Of a DNA stretch of 64,000 bases, positions 9,065 through 18,804 are shown one piece after another. Below the pieces are notes generated by a model. That model made no database searches and was not told where the DNA came from. It worked only from the letters and a program-made list of their open reading frames with translations. Made by a program: the position numbers and the translations under genes. Origin of the DNA: Jiangella endophytica (GTDB taxonomy: Bacteria > Actinomycetota > Actinomycetes > Jiangellales > Jiangellaceae); NCBI RefSeq assembly GCF_003427025.1, contig NZ_QVAI01000008.1, forward strand, positions 62,001 to 126,000. Reading direction: 5' to 3'. Each line of letters starts with the position of its first letter. The stretch's first letter is position 1.

Positions 9065-9962
9065 TTTGGAGAGGGGCCACGGCCTCGCGGTACGCCTCGG
9101 TCCAGCGGTCCCGCCCGGCCGCGGTGTGGAGGGTCGCGAGTCCGTTCTGCTCCAGTTCGACCGCCCAGGTCAGCAGGTGGCGGAGCAGCGGCCGGGCCTC
9201 AGGCGCGACGGTGTCGATGGAGGCCTCGAACACGCCCGGCCCGTCGGTCACCGTCGGCGCCGGCGACGGTGTGCTTGCGGCCGGCGGCGACTCGGCGATC
9301 GCGCGGTCCGGCTCGATCAGCTGCGGGACCAGTACCCGCCGCCCGCCGACGTCGTAGGCCGTGACGGTGACGAGGTCGAGGTCGAGCCGGTCGTTGCTGA
9401 CGTCCTGAAGGTAGCCGACCAACTCGATCAGCTCCGGCGGCGCCTCGTCGATGACGACCACGCACCGCAGCCGCCCTTCGTCGAGCGCGGCCGCCAGCGC
9501 CGTCCGGAAGGCCGCGCTGTCGAACGCGGGGTTGTCCGCGATCCCCTCCGCGGCGTGCGTGATCGACTCCATCCGCCGCTTCGCCAGGTGCGGCGCCAGC
9601 AGCGCCTCGAACCCCGTCGCATCGAGGCGACGCAGGTGGGCGGCGTACCCGAGCACCTGCGTCAGGACGGCCTTCCGGTCCGTGTTCGACGCCAGCTTGA
9701 TCTCGACGACCACCGGCACCCCGGTCGCCGTCTCGACCGCGACGAGGTCGGCGTACCCGGAGCCGCACCGGACCTCGCGGCCGAGGATCGCCAGTTGCGG
9801 CGCACCGGCCAGCGGCAGCATGCCGGGACTGCCCTCGATGAGGTCGTGCAGGTGCTGCTCGAGGGTGAACCCCACCGGCTCGAGCGCCCTCCACCGGCCG
9901 TCGCTCTCGGACCAGATGCCCGGCATGTCATCACCGTAGCGAGACGACCCGGCCCGTTCCAT
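9060..9962 (-). CDS. PD-(D/E)XK nuclease-like protein
   Basis: The protein has up to 300 residues; an internal ATG at 9926 (MPGIWSESDG) behind GGTGATGAC is an equally plausible start. Residues about 60-110 contain GSGYADLVAVE followed by VPVVVEIKLASNTD, the D...ExK pattern of PD-(D/E)XK endonucleases, and resemble NucS/DUF91-like domains. Later regions show a helical segment and a C-terminal part without motifs. It stands alone, convergent with the PHP gene and 17 bases downstream of the TetR gene on the same strand. Nuclease activity is inferred from the motif only. Confidence 0.65.
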   Translation of the reverse strand: MERAGSSRYGDDMPGIWSESDGRWRALEPVGFTLEQHLHDLIEGSPGMLPLAGAPQLAILGREVRCGSGYADLVAVETATGVPVVVEIKLASNTDRKAVLTQVLGYAAHLRRLDATGFEALLAPHLAKRRMESITHAAEGIADNPAFDSAAFRTALAAALDEGRLRCVVVIDEAPPELIELVGYLQDVSNDRLDLDLVTVTAYDVGGRRVLVPQLIEPDRAIAESPPAASTPSPAPTVTDGPGVFEASIDTVAPEARPLLRHLLTWAVELEQNGLATLHTAAGRDRWTEAYREAVAPLQS

Positions 9963-9979
9963 GACGGAACGCCGGCCGG

Positions 9980-10543
9980 TCAGCTCCGGGCCGTCAGGCC
10001 GTGGCGGAAGATGCGGACCACCGTCTCGGTGGCCTTGTGGCGGGGCAGGGTGCCCGCGGCCACCGACTCGGCCGTGACGTAGATGAGGGAGTACATGACA
10101 CCCATGACGAAGGTGGGGGCGATGTCGGCGTCGAGGTCGCCGGAGGCCTGAGCGGCACGGATGAGGTCGGACATGCCGTCGTCATCGTCGGCGCGCCAGT
10201 GGGGGTTGCCCTCGAACCGGGCGGGGTCGCTGAACAGGAAGAGGATGCGGTCGGCGAGGTCGACGATGGCGCCCATGATGTTCTCGAGCGTCTCGATCGG
10301 GGTGCTCGAGGCCGCGACCGCCGTGCTCCAGGCCTCCTCCAGACTCTCTTGCGAGTCGAGCAGGAGGGCGTCGACGAGGGCCTGGCGCTCCGGGAAGTAG
10401 CGGTGCAGGGTGCTGCGGCTGACCTCGGCGCGGTCGGCGATGTCGCCGAGGGACGCGGAGAAGTCGCGGGCCCACAGCGCGGCGGCGGCCTCGAGAATGG
10501 CCCGCCGGGTCCGCTGCCGCACACCGGAATCGGTCGTCGTCAC
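9980..10543 (-). CDS. TetR-family transcriptional regulator
   Basis: The protein has 187 residues starting at GTG behind GGGGAC. The helix-turn-helix lies at about residues 10-55 with RRAILEAAAALWA, LGDIADRAEVSRSTLHRYFPE and RQALVDALL. The rest is the helical effector-binding and dimerisation region. The gene is divergent from the ABC exporter with only about 80 bases between them, the usual arrangement for a repressor controlling an efflux pump by sensing its substrate. Confidence 0.88.
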   Translation of the reverse strand: MTTTDSGVRQRTRRAILEAAAALWARDFSASLGDIADRAEVSRSTLHRYFPERQALVDALLLDSQESLEEAWSTAVAASSTPIETLENIMGAIVDLADRILFLFSDPARFEGNPHWRADDDDGMSDLIRAAQASGDLDADIAPTFVMGVMYSLIYVTAESVAAGTLPRHKATETVVRIFRHGLTARS

Positions 10544-10591
10544 GTCCCCTTACTTTACACAGCTCCACCATAATAGAACATCTCCACTTGA

Positions 10592-10615
10592 GAATAGGAC
10601 ATGAGTGTGTCATTC
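10592..10615. promoter_or_regulatory. TetR operator candidate
   Basis: An imperfect inverted repeat runs from GAATAGGACA to TGTGTCATTC in the divergent space. A related direct repeat lies next to it: CTCCAC-N2-TAATAGAACAT and CTCCAC-N5-AATAGGACAT. The low GC content here contrasts with the flanks and fits a shared promoter/operator. Confidence 0.4.
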
Positions 10616-10622
10616 TGCGACT

Positions 10623-12422
10623 ATGAGCGTTCCCTACAGCCCGCCTGCCGAGGAACGACCCACCCCCGACCTGCCGACCGGGGCGAAGATCCGGCTGCTC
10701 TGGTCCTACGCGCGGCCGCACCGGCGCATCCTGATCGTCGGCCTCCTGCTGGGGCTGCTGGGCACCGCCGCCGAGCTGGTCACGCCCCTGGTCACCAAGT
10801 CCGTCCTCGACGGCCTGGAGGTGGACGCGTCGCTGCGCGGGCCGGTCACGCTGCTGGCCGTGCTGCTGGTGGCCGGCGCCGTCATCGGGCTGGTGCAGGC
10901 GATCCTGCTGGGCACGCTGGCCGAACGGATCATCCTGGCCGCCCGCACCGGCATGGTCCGGCACCTGCTGCGCACCAGGGTGACGGAACTGGGCACCCGC
11001 AGCGCCGGCGAGATGGTCACCCGGGTCACGTCCGACACGATGCTGATCCGCGAGGCGACGACGTCCAGCATCGTCAACGCGGTCAACGGGCTGGTCGGGC
11101 TGGTCGGCGCGCTCGTCCTCATGGCGTACCTCGACGTCGTGCTGCTCGGGACGACGCTCGGGGTCATCGTGCTGGTCGGCGTCCTGGCCGGCCTGCTGAT
11201 GCCCAAGCTGGCGAAGGCGCAGCAGGATGCGCAGGAGGAGATCGGTGCGCTCGGCGGACGGCTCGAGGGCGTCCTCCGCGCGCTGCGCACCGTCAAGGCC
11301 GCGCGAGCCGAGGCCCGCGAGACCAGCAGGATCGCCGGGCACGCGGAGCGGTCGGCCGAGAAGAGCATCCGCGCGGTCCGGCTCGAGGCGTGGGCCTGGA
11401 CCATCACCGGCGGCGGCATCAATCTCGCGATCATGCTGATCCTGGGCGTCGGCGCCTACCGCGTCGCGGCCGGCGACATGACCGTGACGACGCTGGTCGC
11501 GTTCCTGCTCTACGCGTTCCAGCTGATGATGCCGGTGATGCTGCTGACGATGAGCCTGACGGCGGTGCAGTCCGGACTCGCCGCGGCGGCGCGCATCGGC
11601 GAGATCGACGCGATGGCGACGGAGGCCGACGCGGCGACGGCGGTCCCGGCGACGGCGACGACCGCGGCGGACGCCGCGCTGGAGCTGCGCGACGTCGAGT
11701 ACCGCTACTCCCCCGAGTCCACACCGGCGCTCGACGGTGTCAGCCTGACCATCCCGCGCCACGGGCACACGGCGATCATCGGGCCGTCCGGCGCCGGCAA
11801 GACCACGATCTTCTCGCTGCTGCTGAAGTTCCTGCAGCCGCAGCGCGGTGAGATCGTTCTCGACGGCCGCCCGTTCGCGGACTGGCGGCTGGCCGACCTG
11901 CGCAGCCGCATCGCCTACGTCGAGCAGGACACCCCGCTGGTCCCCGGCACGCTGCGCGAGAACCTCGCCTACGCCGCACCGGACGCCACCGAGGACGAGC
12001 TGTGGGCCGCGCTCGCGACTGTCCGGCTGGACCACCGGGCCCGCGATCTGGAGCACGGCCTCGACACCGTGCTGTCGCCGACGACGATGTCCGGCGGCGA
12101 GCGGCAGCGAGTCGCGCTGGCCCGGGCATTGGTGACCGACGCAGAGCTGCTGCTGCTCGATGAGGCGACGGCGCAGCTGGACGGGCTCAGCGAGGCCGCC
12201 GTCGCCGAGGGCATCCGCCGCCAGGCCGCCACGGGCGCGGTCGTGACGATCGCGCACCGGCTCTCGACGGTCGTCGACGCCGACCAGATCGTGCTGCTGG
12301 AGGCCGGCCGGGTCCGTTCCGTCGGCACGCACCAGGAGCTGCTCCGGTCCGACGAGCTCTACCGCGAGCTGGTCGCGGCGCTGCGCATCGCCACCGCGCC
12401 GGAGCCGGCGACGACCACCTGA
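10623..12422 (+). CDS. ABC exporter, fused membrane and ATPase domains
   Basis: This 599-residue half-transporter exports an unknown compound as a dimer. I chose the ATG giving MSVPYSPP over a GTG 18 bases upstream. The membrane domain (about 25-320) has six segments, and the nucleotide-binding domain (about 345-590) contains Walker [10 protein letters not shown], the Q-loop [11 protein letters not shown], signature MSGGERQR, Walker [13 protein letters not shown] and the switch IAHRLST. This layout is that of MsbA/LmrA-like multidrug or lipid exporters. The divergent TetR gene probably regulates it. Confidence 0.87.
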   Translation: MSVPYSPPAEERPTPDLPTGAKIRLLWSYARPHRRILIVGLLLGLLGTAAELVTPLVTKSVLDGLEVDASLRGPVTLLAVLLVAGAVIGLVQAILLGTLAERIILAARTGMVRHLLRTRVTELGTRSAGEMVTRVTSDTMLIREATTSSIVNAVNGLVGLVGALVLMAYLDVVLLGTTLGVIVLVGVLAGLLMPKLAKAQQDAQEEIGALGGRLEGVLRALRTVKAARAEARETSRIAGHAERSAEKSIRAVRLEAWAWTITGGGINLAIMLILGVGAYRVAAGDMTVTTLVAFLLYAFQLMMPVMLLTMSLTAVQSGLAAAARIGEIDAMATEADAATAVPATATTAADAALELRDVEYRYSPESTPALDGVSLTIPRHGHTAIIGPSGAGKTTIFSLLLKFLQPQRGEIVLDGRPFADWRLADLRSRIAYVEQDTPLVPGTLRENLAYAAPDATEDELWAALATVRLDHRARDLEHGLDTVLSPTTMSGGERQRVALARALVTDAELLLLDEATAQLDGLSEAAVAEGIRRQAATGAVVTIAHRLSTVVDADQIVLLEAGRVRSVGTHQELLRSDELYRELVAALRIATAPEPATTT

Positions 12423-12575
12423 CCGTCGCCCGCTCGACGCCTCGCGGCCGGGACCGACCCCGGACGCGAAGCATGATCAGGTTCTGCCTATGCTCGGATT
12501 CCACGCTATTTCCGACATCTTCACCATCTGTCACGGGTCGTGGCACTCGTGGCGTCCGAGTAGAGAGCACCTTTC

Positions 12576-13829
12576 GTGAATCGACGACGTACGTTCGCCG
12601 TCGCCGTCGCCGCAGCGGCCCTGACCGGTCTGCTCGGCACGGCTCCCTCCACCGCCGCACCCACCACCGCGGCCGCACCGTCCGCCGACCCCGACCGGGC
12701 CGCCGCCGTCGACGCCTTCCAGCAGGCATTTCCGGGCGTCAGCGACGCCGAGGCGCTGCGCCGCATCGACGCCGAGGACGAGCGGGTCGCGCTGCTCGAG
12801 CAGCTGGCCGCGGACTCACCCGACACCTACGGCGGCGCCTGGTACGACGGCGCCACCGACACCCAGCACCTGCTGTCGACGACGACGGCAGCCGCGGCCG
12901 AGTTCACCGACGCGGCCGCCGGCCGCGGCATCGAGGTCGCCACCCACGACGCCGACTTCAGCCTGGCCACGCTGCTGGCCGAGCGCGACCGCGTCAACGA
13001 CGGCACCCACCCCGACGTCCCGGCGGGCGCCAACGCCGGCGTCGACCTGAAGGGCAACCGGGTGGTGGTCGAACTGCCCCTGCGCACCCTGTCCAGCGTG
13101 CGCGCGGGCGACGTCACCCTGCCGGCCACCATGCGGGCGACGGCGCAGAAGCTGCGCACGACCGGCGCTGAGGCCTGCAACAGCCTGTACCGCTGCGGCC
13201 GCCCGCTGCGCGCCGGGGTGGAGTTGTGGCGCGGGCCGGAGAAGAACTATTTCTGCTCGGTCGGGTTCACCGCCGACTCCACCACCAACAGCCGCAAGTG
13301 GATGCTCACCGCCGGCCACTGCGGCGCCATCGACAGCCAGTGGGGCCACGGCACCCAGTCGATCGGCCCGATGCGGGCCCGCTACAACAGCGGCGACGTC
13401 GACGCGGCGGCTGTGCGCATCGACAACACGTACTGGCTGGAGAACGCCACGTGGGGCTGGCTGTACCACGAGAACGCCAGCAACCAGCGGCTCCCGGTGA
13501 CCGGGCGCATCACGTCGGAGACGAGCATGCAGCCCGGCCAGACGGTGTGCATCGCGGCCCGCTCCAGCGTCTCGGGCATCCGCTGCGGCGTGCTGGGCGA
13601 CGTCAACGATCCGGAGGGCCGCAACATGGCCCGCGTCGACGGCATCGACACCTGCCCTGGCGACAGCGGCGGCGCCTGGTACCGGTACACGACCACCGGG
13701 CGCACCGCCTACGGTATCCACTACGGCGGCAAGATCCAGCCGTCGACCTGCCATGCCGAGGACGTGTCGCTGTTCAGCACGCTGCCCGACATCACCGACC
13801 ACATCGGCGTCATCGTGCACACGCGCTGA
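12576..13829 (+). CDS. Secreted chymotrypsin-like serine protease (S1) with propeptide
   Basis: The 417-residue preproprotein starts at GTG (MNRRRTFAVAVAAAAL). A Sec signal ends near ALA/TAAP at about residue 28. A pro-region of about 170 residues follows, and the mature domain begins near residue 190. The triad is visible: His in MLTAGHC, Asp in SGDVDAAAVRI, Ser in TCPGDSGGAW. Six or more cysteines can pair. The arrangement resembles streptogrisin/alpha-lytic proteases, whose propeptide assists folding. It stands alone, and its role is extracellular protein degradation. Confidence 0.85.
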   Translation: MNRRRTFAVAVAAAALTGLLGTAPSTAAPTTAAAPSADPDRAAAVDAFQQAFPGVSDAEALRRIDAEDERVALLEQLAADSPDTYGGAWYDGATDTQHLLSTTTAAAAEFTDAAAGRGIEVATHDADFSLATLLAERDRVNDGTHPDVPAGANAGVDLKGNRVVVELPLRTLSSVRAGDVTLPATMRATAQKLRTTGAEACNSLYRCGRPLRAGVELWRGPEKNYFCSVGFTADSTTNSRKWMLTAGHCGAIDSQWGHGTQSIGPMRARYNSGDVDAAAVRIDNTYWLENATWGWLYHENASNQRLPVTGRITSETSMQPGQTVCIAARSSVSGIRCGVLGDVNDPEGRNMARVDGIDTCPGDSGGAWYRYTTTGRTAYGIHYGGKIQPSTCHAEDVSLFSTLPDITDHIGVIVHTR

Positions 13830-13833
13830 GCGG

Positions 13834-16545
13834 TCAGGAGACCCGGATCGTCGCGATCTCCCACGGTCCGAGCTCGACGTCGACGCGGTCACCGTCCACG
13901 GGGAGCGGCTCCAGCGCCCGGCCGAGCAGGTCGGTGCGCCAGGCCGTGACGAACGCCCCGGTGACGGTGGCCGTCGTCGGCGCGGCGGACATGGCGACCA
14001 GGCGCACCTCGGTCTCGTCGCCACGAGCCCGGATCGACGACGCGACGACGCCCGGCCCGCTCACGCCCAGTCCCGACGACGGCGACGGCAGGTCGCCACC
14101 CGCGGCGGCCAGCCCCTGCGTCACCAGAGCGTCGTGCCGGAACTCCTCCGCGAGCCGGGGCGCCGACGCCGGGCCCCAGCCGCCGGCCCGCGGCACGACC
14201 GCGAGTCGCGCCCGCACCGGCACGCCGGCGTATTGGGCGCCGGGCACCGGGAACTGCGACCCGGCCGGCTCGTCGCGCAGCGGGTGCAGGTTGACGCTCA
14301 TCCAGCCGACGGCGCGCAGCAGCGTCAGCGCGAGCTCCGCGCCGTCGCCGGCCAGCTCGTACTCCGTGACGTGGTCGAGCAGCACGGTCGCCGGGCCGGC
14401 CGACACGAACGACGACGCCGGGAACGTCGGCAGCGGGTACTCGCCCCAGCCGCCCTCGGACGTGAGCCCGCGCACCGTCACCGCGAACTGACCGTCCGCC
14501 GCGGACTCGGCGACCGGCGCCGGCAGCGGCACGTGCAGCCGCACCCGGTGGTCGCGCGCCGGGTTGACGAAGGACACGTCCAGCCGGACGAACGGTTCGC
14601 CGGCCCGCACCTCGACCAGCGTCGTCACCTCGACCGGCACGGTCTCGGCGGACCGTACGTCCACGTCCGACGACAGCCCGACCGGCCAGTCGTACGTCCG
14701 CACCACCCGCAGCACTCCGCGCAGCGGGCCGCCCTCGTCGACCGTGACCGTGACCGACGCGGGCGCGTCGACCGGGACGTCGGCGGCCGGCGGGCCGTAG
14801 TTGTAGCTGTCGCCGCGGTCGCCGCCGGACACCAGCCGGCCGACGCCGGTCAGGACCGTGCCGTCGGCGCCGTGGACGCTCAGCGTGCCGTCGTCGGCGA
14901 CGTCGGCACGCACGAGCGGCGACACCAGCGACCGCTCGGTCACCTCCACCGCCGCCGGCGGGTCCGCGGGCGCGCCGGACTGCGCCGTCCGCACCGCGAC
15001 CTGCCCGGACGCGTCCAGCGGGACGGCGGCCAGCACCCGGCGGCGCTGCTGCGCGACCGTGCGGACCCGCCACTCCCCCGGCGCCTCGGCGGCGGCCGCG
15101 GCGAGTTCCGCGCGCAGCGCCGCGAGGTCGAACTCCGGCGCCGACGGCACCCGGGCCACCTCGAAGTCCAGCGTGCCCGGCGTGACCGCGTACGACTCGA
15201 TCTGCTGGCCGAACAGCTCACGGCCGTGGATGCGCCGGATCACCTTCTCCAGGTCCTCGGCGGCCAGCTTCTCGTCGCCCAGCAGAGTCTCGGACCGGCT
15301 CAGCTCCTGCACCGCGAGCGGCGTGCCGTCCGGCAGCTGCGCGGTCACGGGCCGGTCGGCGGCCGGCGCGGCGACGTCCAGCTCGGCCAGCACGGTGCGC
15401 GGCCACGGGACGGTGTTGACGACGGCGTCGGCGTCGGCCGGCACCCGGGCCGCGATCGACCGCAGCGCCGCGGAGCGGACGGCCCGGCCGGCCTGCTCGG
15501 CCTCGGCCAGCCGGGCCGCGACCTGACCGGCGGTCTCGTCGACGCCGCAGCCGGTGACGGAGTCGTGCGCGGTGCACTCGACGATCTTCCGCCAGGCCAG
15601 CAGGAACGCCTCCCGGTAGTCGGCCGACGGCTGGAACTGCGCGGCCAGCGCCTCGGCCTGGCCGACGACGCGCTCGGCCCGGGCCATCGCCTGCTTGAGC
15701 CCGACCCGGACGGAGATGACACCGGGCAGGATGTTGCCGCGCGCGTGGCTGCGCAGCTCGCCCACCACGACCGGCAGGTGCGGGTCGTCGGATCGGAACC
15801 GGGTGACGTACTCCGCGAGGCCGGCGATGGTGAGGCCGGCGCCGCCCGGGCCGCGGACCAGGTCCATGAGGTCCGGCCGCGGCGCGGAGTGGTCGGTGCC
15901 GAGCATGCCGAGCACAGGGTCGTCGCCGTACCAGGACCGCGTCTCGTCGCGGTACGCCGCGACCGCCTCGCCCAGCCGGGCCGGGAGCGCGAACAGGTCC
16001 AGCGCGTTGCCGTAACCGTCGAACAGGTACTCCACCCGCACGGCGCTGCCGTCGGGCGCCTCCCATCGGAAGGCGTGCCGGTTCAGCGCGCCGGGCACAC
16101 CGCGCCACAGGCTCGCGTGCTCGATGCCGGCGCGGGCCAGGATCTGCGGCATCTGCGCCGTGTGCCCGAACATGTCCGGCAGGTAGCCCACCGGCATCGC
16201 GCCGCCGAGCGCCTCGGCGCCCTGCCAGCCGAGCTCCAGGTTGCGCACGATCGTCTCGCCGGAGCACAGGAACTCGTCGAGCAGGATGTACCAGGGCCCC
16301 ACGCCCAGCCGGCCCTGCCGGACCAGCTCGGCGACCCGGTGCCGGTTCTCCGGGCGCAGCTCCAGGTAGTCGTCGACGGCGGCGAACTGGCCGTCGAGGG
16401 TGAACCGGAAGTCCGGATCGGCCTCGGCCCGCGCGAGCACGTCGTCGAGCACGTCGGCCAGCTTCAGCCGGAACACCTGGAACGGCTCGTACCACTCGCG
16501 GTCCCAGTGCGTGTGCGGCACCAGGACGATCTCGGGTTCCGTCAT
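13834..16545 (-). CDS. Glycoside hydrolase family 38 alpha-mannosidase
   Basis: The protein has 903 residues without a signal peptide, hence intracellular. The GH38 motifs are clear: VPHTHWDREWY at the N-terminus with the zinc-binding His-x-His-x-x-Asp, and YLPDMFGHTAQMPQ carrying the Asp nucleophile. The N-terminal catalytic barrel is followed by a three-helix region (around AWRKIVECTAHDSVTGCG) and long C-terminal beta domains. Length and order fit bacterial alpha-mannosidases. It is the last gene of the operon, its ATG overlapping the stop of the Gfo/Idh gene, so mannoside cleavage is coupled to the oxidoreductase and the IolE-like enzyme. Confidence 0.88.
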   Translation of the reverse strand: MTEPEIVLVPHTHWDREWYEPFQVFRLKLADVLDDVLARAEADPDFRFTLDGQFAAVDDYLELRPENRHRVAELVRQGRLGVGPWYILLDEFLCSGETIVRNLELGWQGAEALGGAMPVGYLPDMFGHTAQMPQILARAGIEHASLWRGVPGALNRHAFRWEAPDGSAVRVEYLFDGYGNALDLFALPARLGEAVAAYRDETRSWYGDDPVLGMLGTDHSAPRPDLMDLVRGPGGAGLTIAGLAEYVTRFRSDDPHLPVVVGELRSHARGNILPGVISVRVGLKQAMARAERVVGQAEALAAQFQPSADYREAFLLAWRKIVECTAHDSVTGCGVDETAGQVAARLAEAEQAGRAVRSAALRSIAARVPADADAVVNTVPWPRTVLAELDVAAPAADRPVTAQLPDGTPLAVQELSRSETLLGDEKLAAEDLEKVIRRIHGRELFGQQIESYAVTPGTLDFEVARVPSAPEFDLAALRAELAAAAAEAPGEWRVRTVAQQRRRVLAAVPLDASGQVAVRTAQSGAPADPPAAVEVTERSLVSPLVRADVADDGTLSVHGADGTVLTGVGRLVSGGDRGDSYNYGPPAADVPVDAPASVTVTVDEGGPLRGVLRVVRTYDWPVGLSSDVDVRSAETVPVEVTTLVEVRAGEPFVRLDVSFVNPARDHRVRLHVPLPAPVAESAADGQFAVTVRGLTSEGGWGEYPLPTFPASSFVSAGPATVLLDHVTEYELAGDGAELALTLLRAVGWMSVNLHPLRDEPAGSQFPVPGAQYAGVPVRARLAVVPRAGGWGPASAPRLAEEFRHDALVTQGLAAAGGDLPSPSSGLGVSGPGVVASSIRARGDETEVRLVAMSAAPTTATVTGAFVTAWRTDLLGRALEPLPVDGDRVDVELGPWEIATIRVS

Positions 16546-17702
16546 GCCTTCGCCGCCTCCCCGCCGACCGGCTCGTCGCCGGCCAGCAACCGGATGATCC
16601 GCTGGCTGGTCAGGATGTCGGCGCGGCCCTCGGCGATGCCGGCCCGCGGCCGCTCGCCCGCCGTCACCATGCGGTGGAAGTCTGCCAGTTCGTTCTCGAA
16701 CGACTCGCCGGTGGACGTGAACACCGAGCGCACCTCGCCGCCCGCCGCCGTGTCGGCCGGCGGCGCCTCGACGATCTCGAGGCGCGTCGGGTTGTTCAGC
16801 ACGTACGGCGTCCCGAACGTGACGCGCAGCGAGCCGCGGCCGTGGTGCACCGTCAGCGTCTCGGTGTAGGCCGGGTAGTCAGGCAGGTAGTGCCAGCTCA
16901 TGCGGGCCCGGACGGCGCCGGGCAGCTCGCCGGTGACCTCGACGGACCCCGGGCCGTGCCCCGGCTGCGCGCCGGCCGGCCACTGGCGCGCGCCGTCGAC
17001 GGCCTCGAGCCCGCCGAACACCGCCCGCAACAACGACGTGTCGTGCACCATGCTGCCGAGCACCACGTTCGCGTACAGGTGCCGCAGCCGGTCGGACGTG
17101 CCGGCGCCGATCGCGGCGTCCAGCAGCCGTGCGGACTCCGCGGCCATGCGGCCGACGGCGCCGGGATCGACGTCGCCGAGCGGCGCCGGGCGCAGGTGGG
17201 CGAAGGCCAGCTGCGACTCGCCGGTGGGGTGCAGCACCTCGACCTCGACGGCGCGGACGTCGTCGATGCCGGCCAGCCGCTCGCTCAGCTGCCAGACCGC
17301 CTCGTCGTGCTCCTTCATGTACGCCAGCAGCAGCGCGGGCCGGTCGAGCTCCCGCTCGGCGGCGGCGAGCGCGTCGGCCTCGGCGACGGTGTACGTCAGC
17401 GGCTTCTCGCAGAAGACGGCGACGCCGGCGCGCAGCGCCCGCAACGCGACGTCGCCGTGCGAGCCGGAGGTCAGCAGGACCACGCCGTCGGCGCCGCTCT
17501 CCTCGACCATCCGGGCGGCGTCGGCATAGCGACGATCCTCCGGGACGCCGTACTGCTCGCCGATGGCGGCGCGCAGCGAGGGGGCCAGGTCGCAGACCGC
17601 GACCAGGTCGAACAGGTCCCAGCGGCGGGAGATCAGCGGCAGATGGACGGACTGTGCGACGGCGCCGAGGCCGGCGACGGCCAGCCGGACGCGATCGCTC
17701 AC
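16542..17702 (-). CDS. Gfo/Idh/MocA-family oxidoreductase
   Basis: The protein has 386 residues; I chose the GTG that overlaps the stop of the upstream TIM-barrel gene. The Rossmann start reads VRLAVAGLGAVAQSVHLPLI, the conserved CEKPL motif is present at about residues 95-100, and the C-terminal alpha/beta domain contains HDTSLLRAVFGG. Such NAD(P)-dependent enzymes oxidise sugar or polyol hydroxyls. Between an IolE-like enzyme and an alpha-mannosidase, it may oxidise a mannoside or an inositol derivative; that is inference. Confidence 0.83.
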   Translation of the reverse strand: MSDRVRLAVAGLGAVAQSVHLPLISRRWDLFDLVAVCDLAPSLRAAIGEQYGVPEDRRYADAARMVEESGADGVVLLTSGSHGDVALRALRAGVAVFCEKPLTYTVAEADALAAAERELDRPALLLAYMKEHDEAVWQLSERLAGIDDVRAVEVEVLHPTGESQLAFAHLRPAPLGDVDPGAVGRMAAESARLLDAAIGAGTSDRLRHLYANVVLGSMVHDTSLLRAVFGGLEAVDGARQWPAGAQPGHGPGSVEVTGELPGAVRARMSWHYLPDYPAYTETLTVHHGRGSLRVTFGTPYVLNNPTRLEIVEAPPADTAAGGEVRSVFTSTGESFENELADFHRMVTAGERPRAGIAEGRADILTSQRIIRLLAGDEPVGGEAAKA

Positions 17703-18601
17703 GGCAGCCACCGGCGCAGCGCCTCGCGGTTGGCGCGCTGGTCGTCGATGACGCGCTCCGGCGGGTCGGACGGCGACGGCACGACGTCCTGCTCGACGAC
17801 CAGCCAGCCGCCGAAGTCGCTCTCGGACACAGCGTCCATGAAACCGTCGAGGTCGAGGTCGCCGCCACCCAGCTCGACGAACGCGCGCCGCTCCCACACG
17901 TCGCGCATGCCGCCCTTCTCCCGCAGGACCTGGTCGAGCACCGCCGTGCGGGCGTCCTTGAGGTGCAGGTGGTTGATCCGCGCGCGCCAGCGCCGCCAGC
18001 CCTCGACCGGGTCGCCGCCGCCGATGAGCAGGTGGCCGGTGTCGAAGGTCAGGCCGACGTCGGTGCGGGCCAGGAACTCGTCGATCTCGGCGGGCGTTTC
18101 GACGTACGTGCAGGCGTGGTGGTGGAACGTGGGCTCCAGGCCGGCGGCGCGCACACGGGCGGCGGCGGTCTCGACGTTGCGTGCGAGCCTGGTCCAGCCG
18201 GCGTCGTCGAGCGCGAGTCCCGGCGCGGCGCCGCCCGGGTTGGCGCGGCGCAGGTCACTGCCCATGTCGGCCAGAGTCGGCAGCGGCGGGCGCGACGGGT
18301 CCAGCTCGGCGGCGGCCACGAAGATCTCCAGCGCGTCGTCGAGCGACGGCAGCGCCGTGCGGAACGCGTCGTCGTCCGTGAACGGCAGGTCGACCCAGCC
18401 GCCGACCAGCACGAGTTCGTGCTCGCGCAGCCGGCCGCGCAGCTCCTCGCCACGGCCCAGCCAGCCGACCGGACCGAGGTCGACGCCCTCGTATCCCAGG
18501 TCATGCAGCGGTCCGAGGACCTCCTTCGGGTCGGGCAGCGGCTGGTCCGCCGTCAGCTCGAAGACGCCGAAGCTCACCGGCGCGCCGGCAATGCCCTTCA
18601 T
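17699..18601 (-). CDS. IolE-like TIM-barrel enzyme (sugar phosphate isomerase/epimerase family)
   Basis: The protein has 300 residues; the ATG for MKGIAGAPVSFGVFEL is preceded by GGGGA at proper distance. Features of inosose dehydratases (IolE) are visible: IAGAPVSFGV at the N-terminus, FHHHACTYVETPAEIDEFL, DTGHLLIGGGDP, HLHLKDA and LVVEQDVV near the end. IolE dehydrates 2-keto-myo-inositol, and the His/Asp/Glu residues would bind the metal. It heads an operon with Gfo/Idh and alpha-mannosidase, and a TTGTC-CT-GACAA palindrome precedes it. No iolE was found in the inositol cluster 30 kb away, so it may serve that pathway. A related dehydratase or epimerase of other substrate is possible. Confidence 0.75.
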   Translation of the reverse strand: MKGIAGAPVSFGVFELTADQPLPDPKEVLGPLHDLGYEGVDLGPVGWLGRGEELRGRLREHELVLVGGWVDLPFTDDDAFRTALPSLDDALEIFVAAAELDPSRPPLPTLADMGSDLRRANPGGAAPGLALDDAGWTRLARNVETAAARVRAAGLEPTFHHHACTYVETPAEIDEFLARTDVGLTFDTGHLLIGGGDPVEGWRRWRARINHLHLKDARTAVLDQVLREKGGMRDVWERRAFVELGGGDLDLDGFMDAVSESDFGGWLVVEQDVVPSPSDPPERVIDDQRANREALRRWLP

Positions 18602-18632
18602 CGCCACCATTCCCCTATCGTCGGCGCTGACT

Positions 18633-18644
18633 TTGTCCTGACAA
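18633..18644. promoter_or_regulatory. Palindromic GntR-type operator candidate
   Basis: TTGTCCTGACAA is a perfect inverted repeat around CT, 32 bases before the IolE-like gene. It shares the TTTGTC-NN-GACAA layout with the site before iolG at 49510. Its inner TGTCCTGACA also fits the motif I recall for the GntR-type inositol regulator of Corynebacterium. Confidence 0.5.
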
Positions 18645-18790
18645 CAGTACGTACAGTCAGCCTGCCATGTCCCGCGGGGTCCGTGATTCGGGCGCCACGG
18701 GCAACCCGACATGCTCGACGCCGCGTCATTATCATGAGATTTCTCTCCTGCCCAGAGGGTGCCGGAATCTTTGTGCGGGCTCGTGCGTTG

Positions 18791-18804
18791 TGAACGTATG
18801 TTCG
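18791..18804 (+). promoter_or_regulatory. LexA-like (SOS) box
   Basis: TGAACGTATGTTCG contains GAAC-N4-GTTC, the core of the actinobacterial SOS box (CGAAC-N4-GTTCG), with one mismatch in the outer pair. It lies 51 bases before the sigma-factor start, a position suitable for repression by LexA. Confidence 0.45.
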
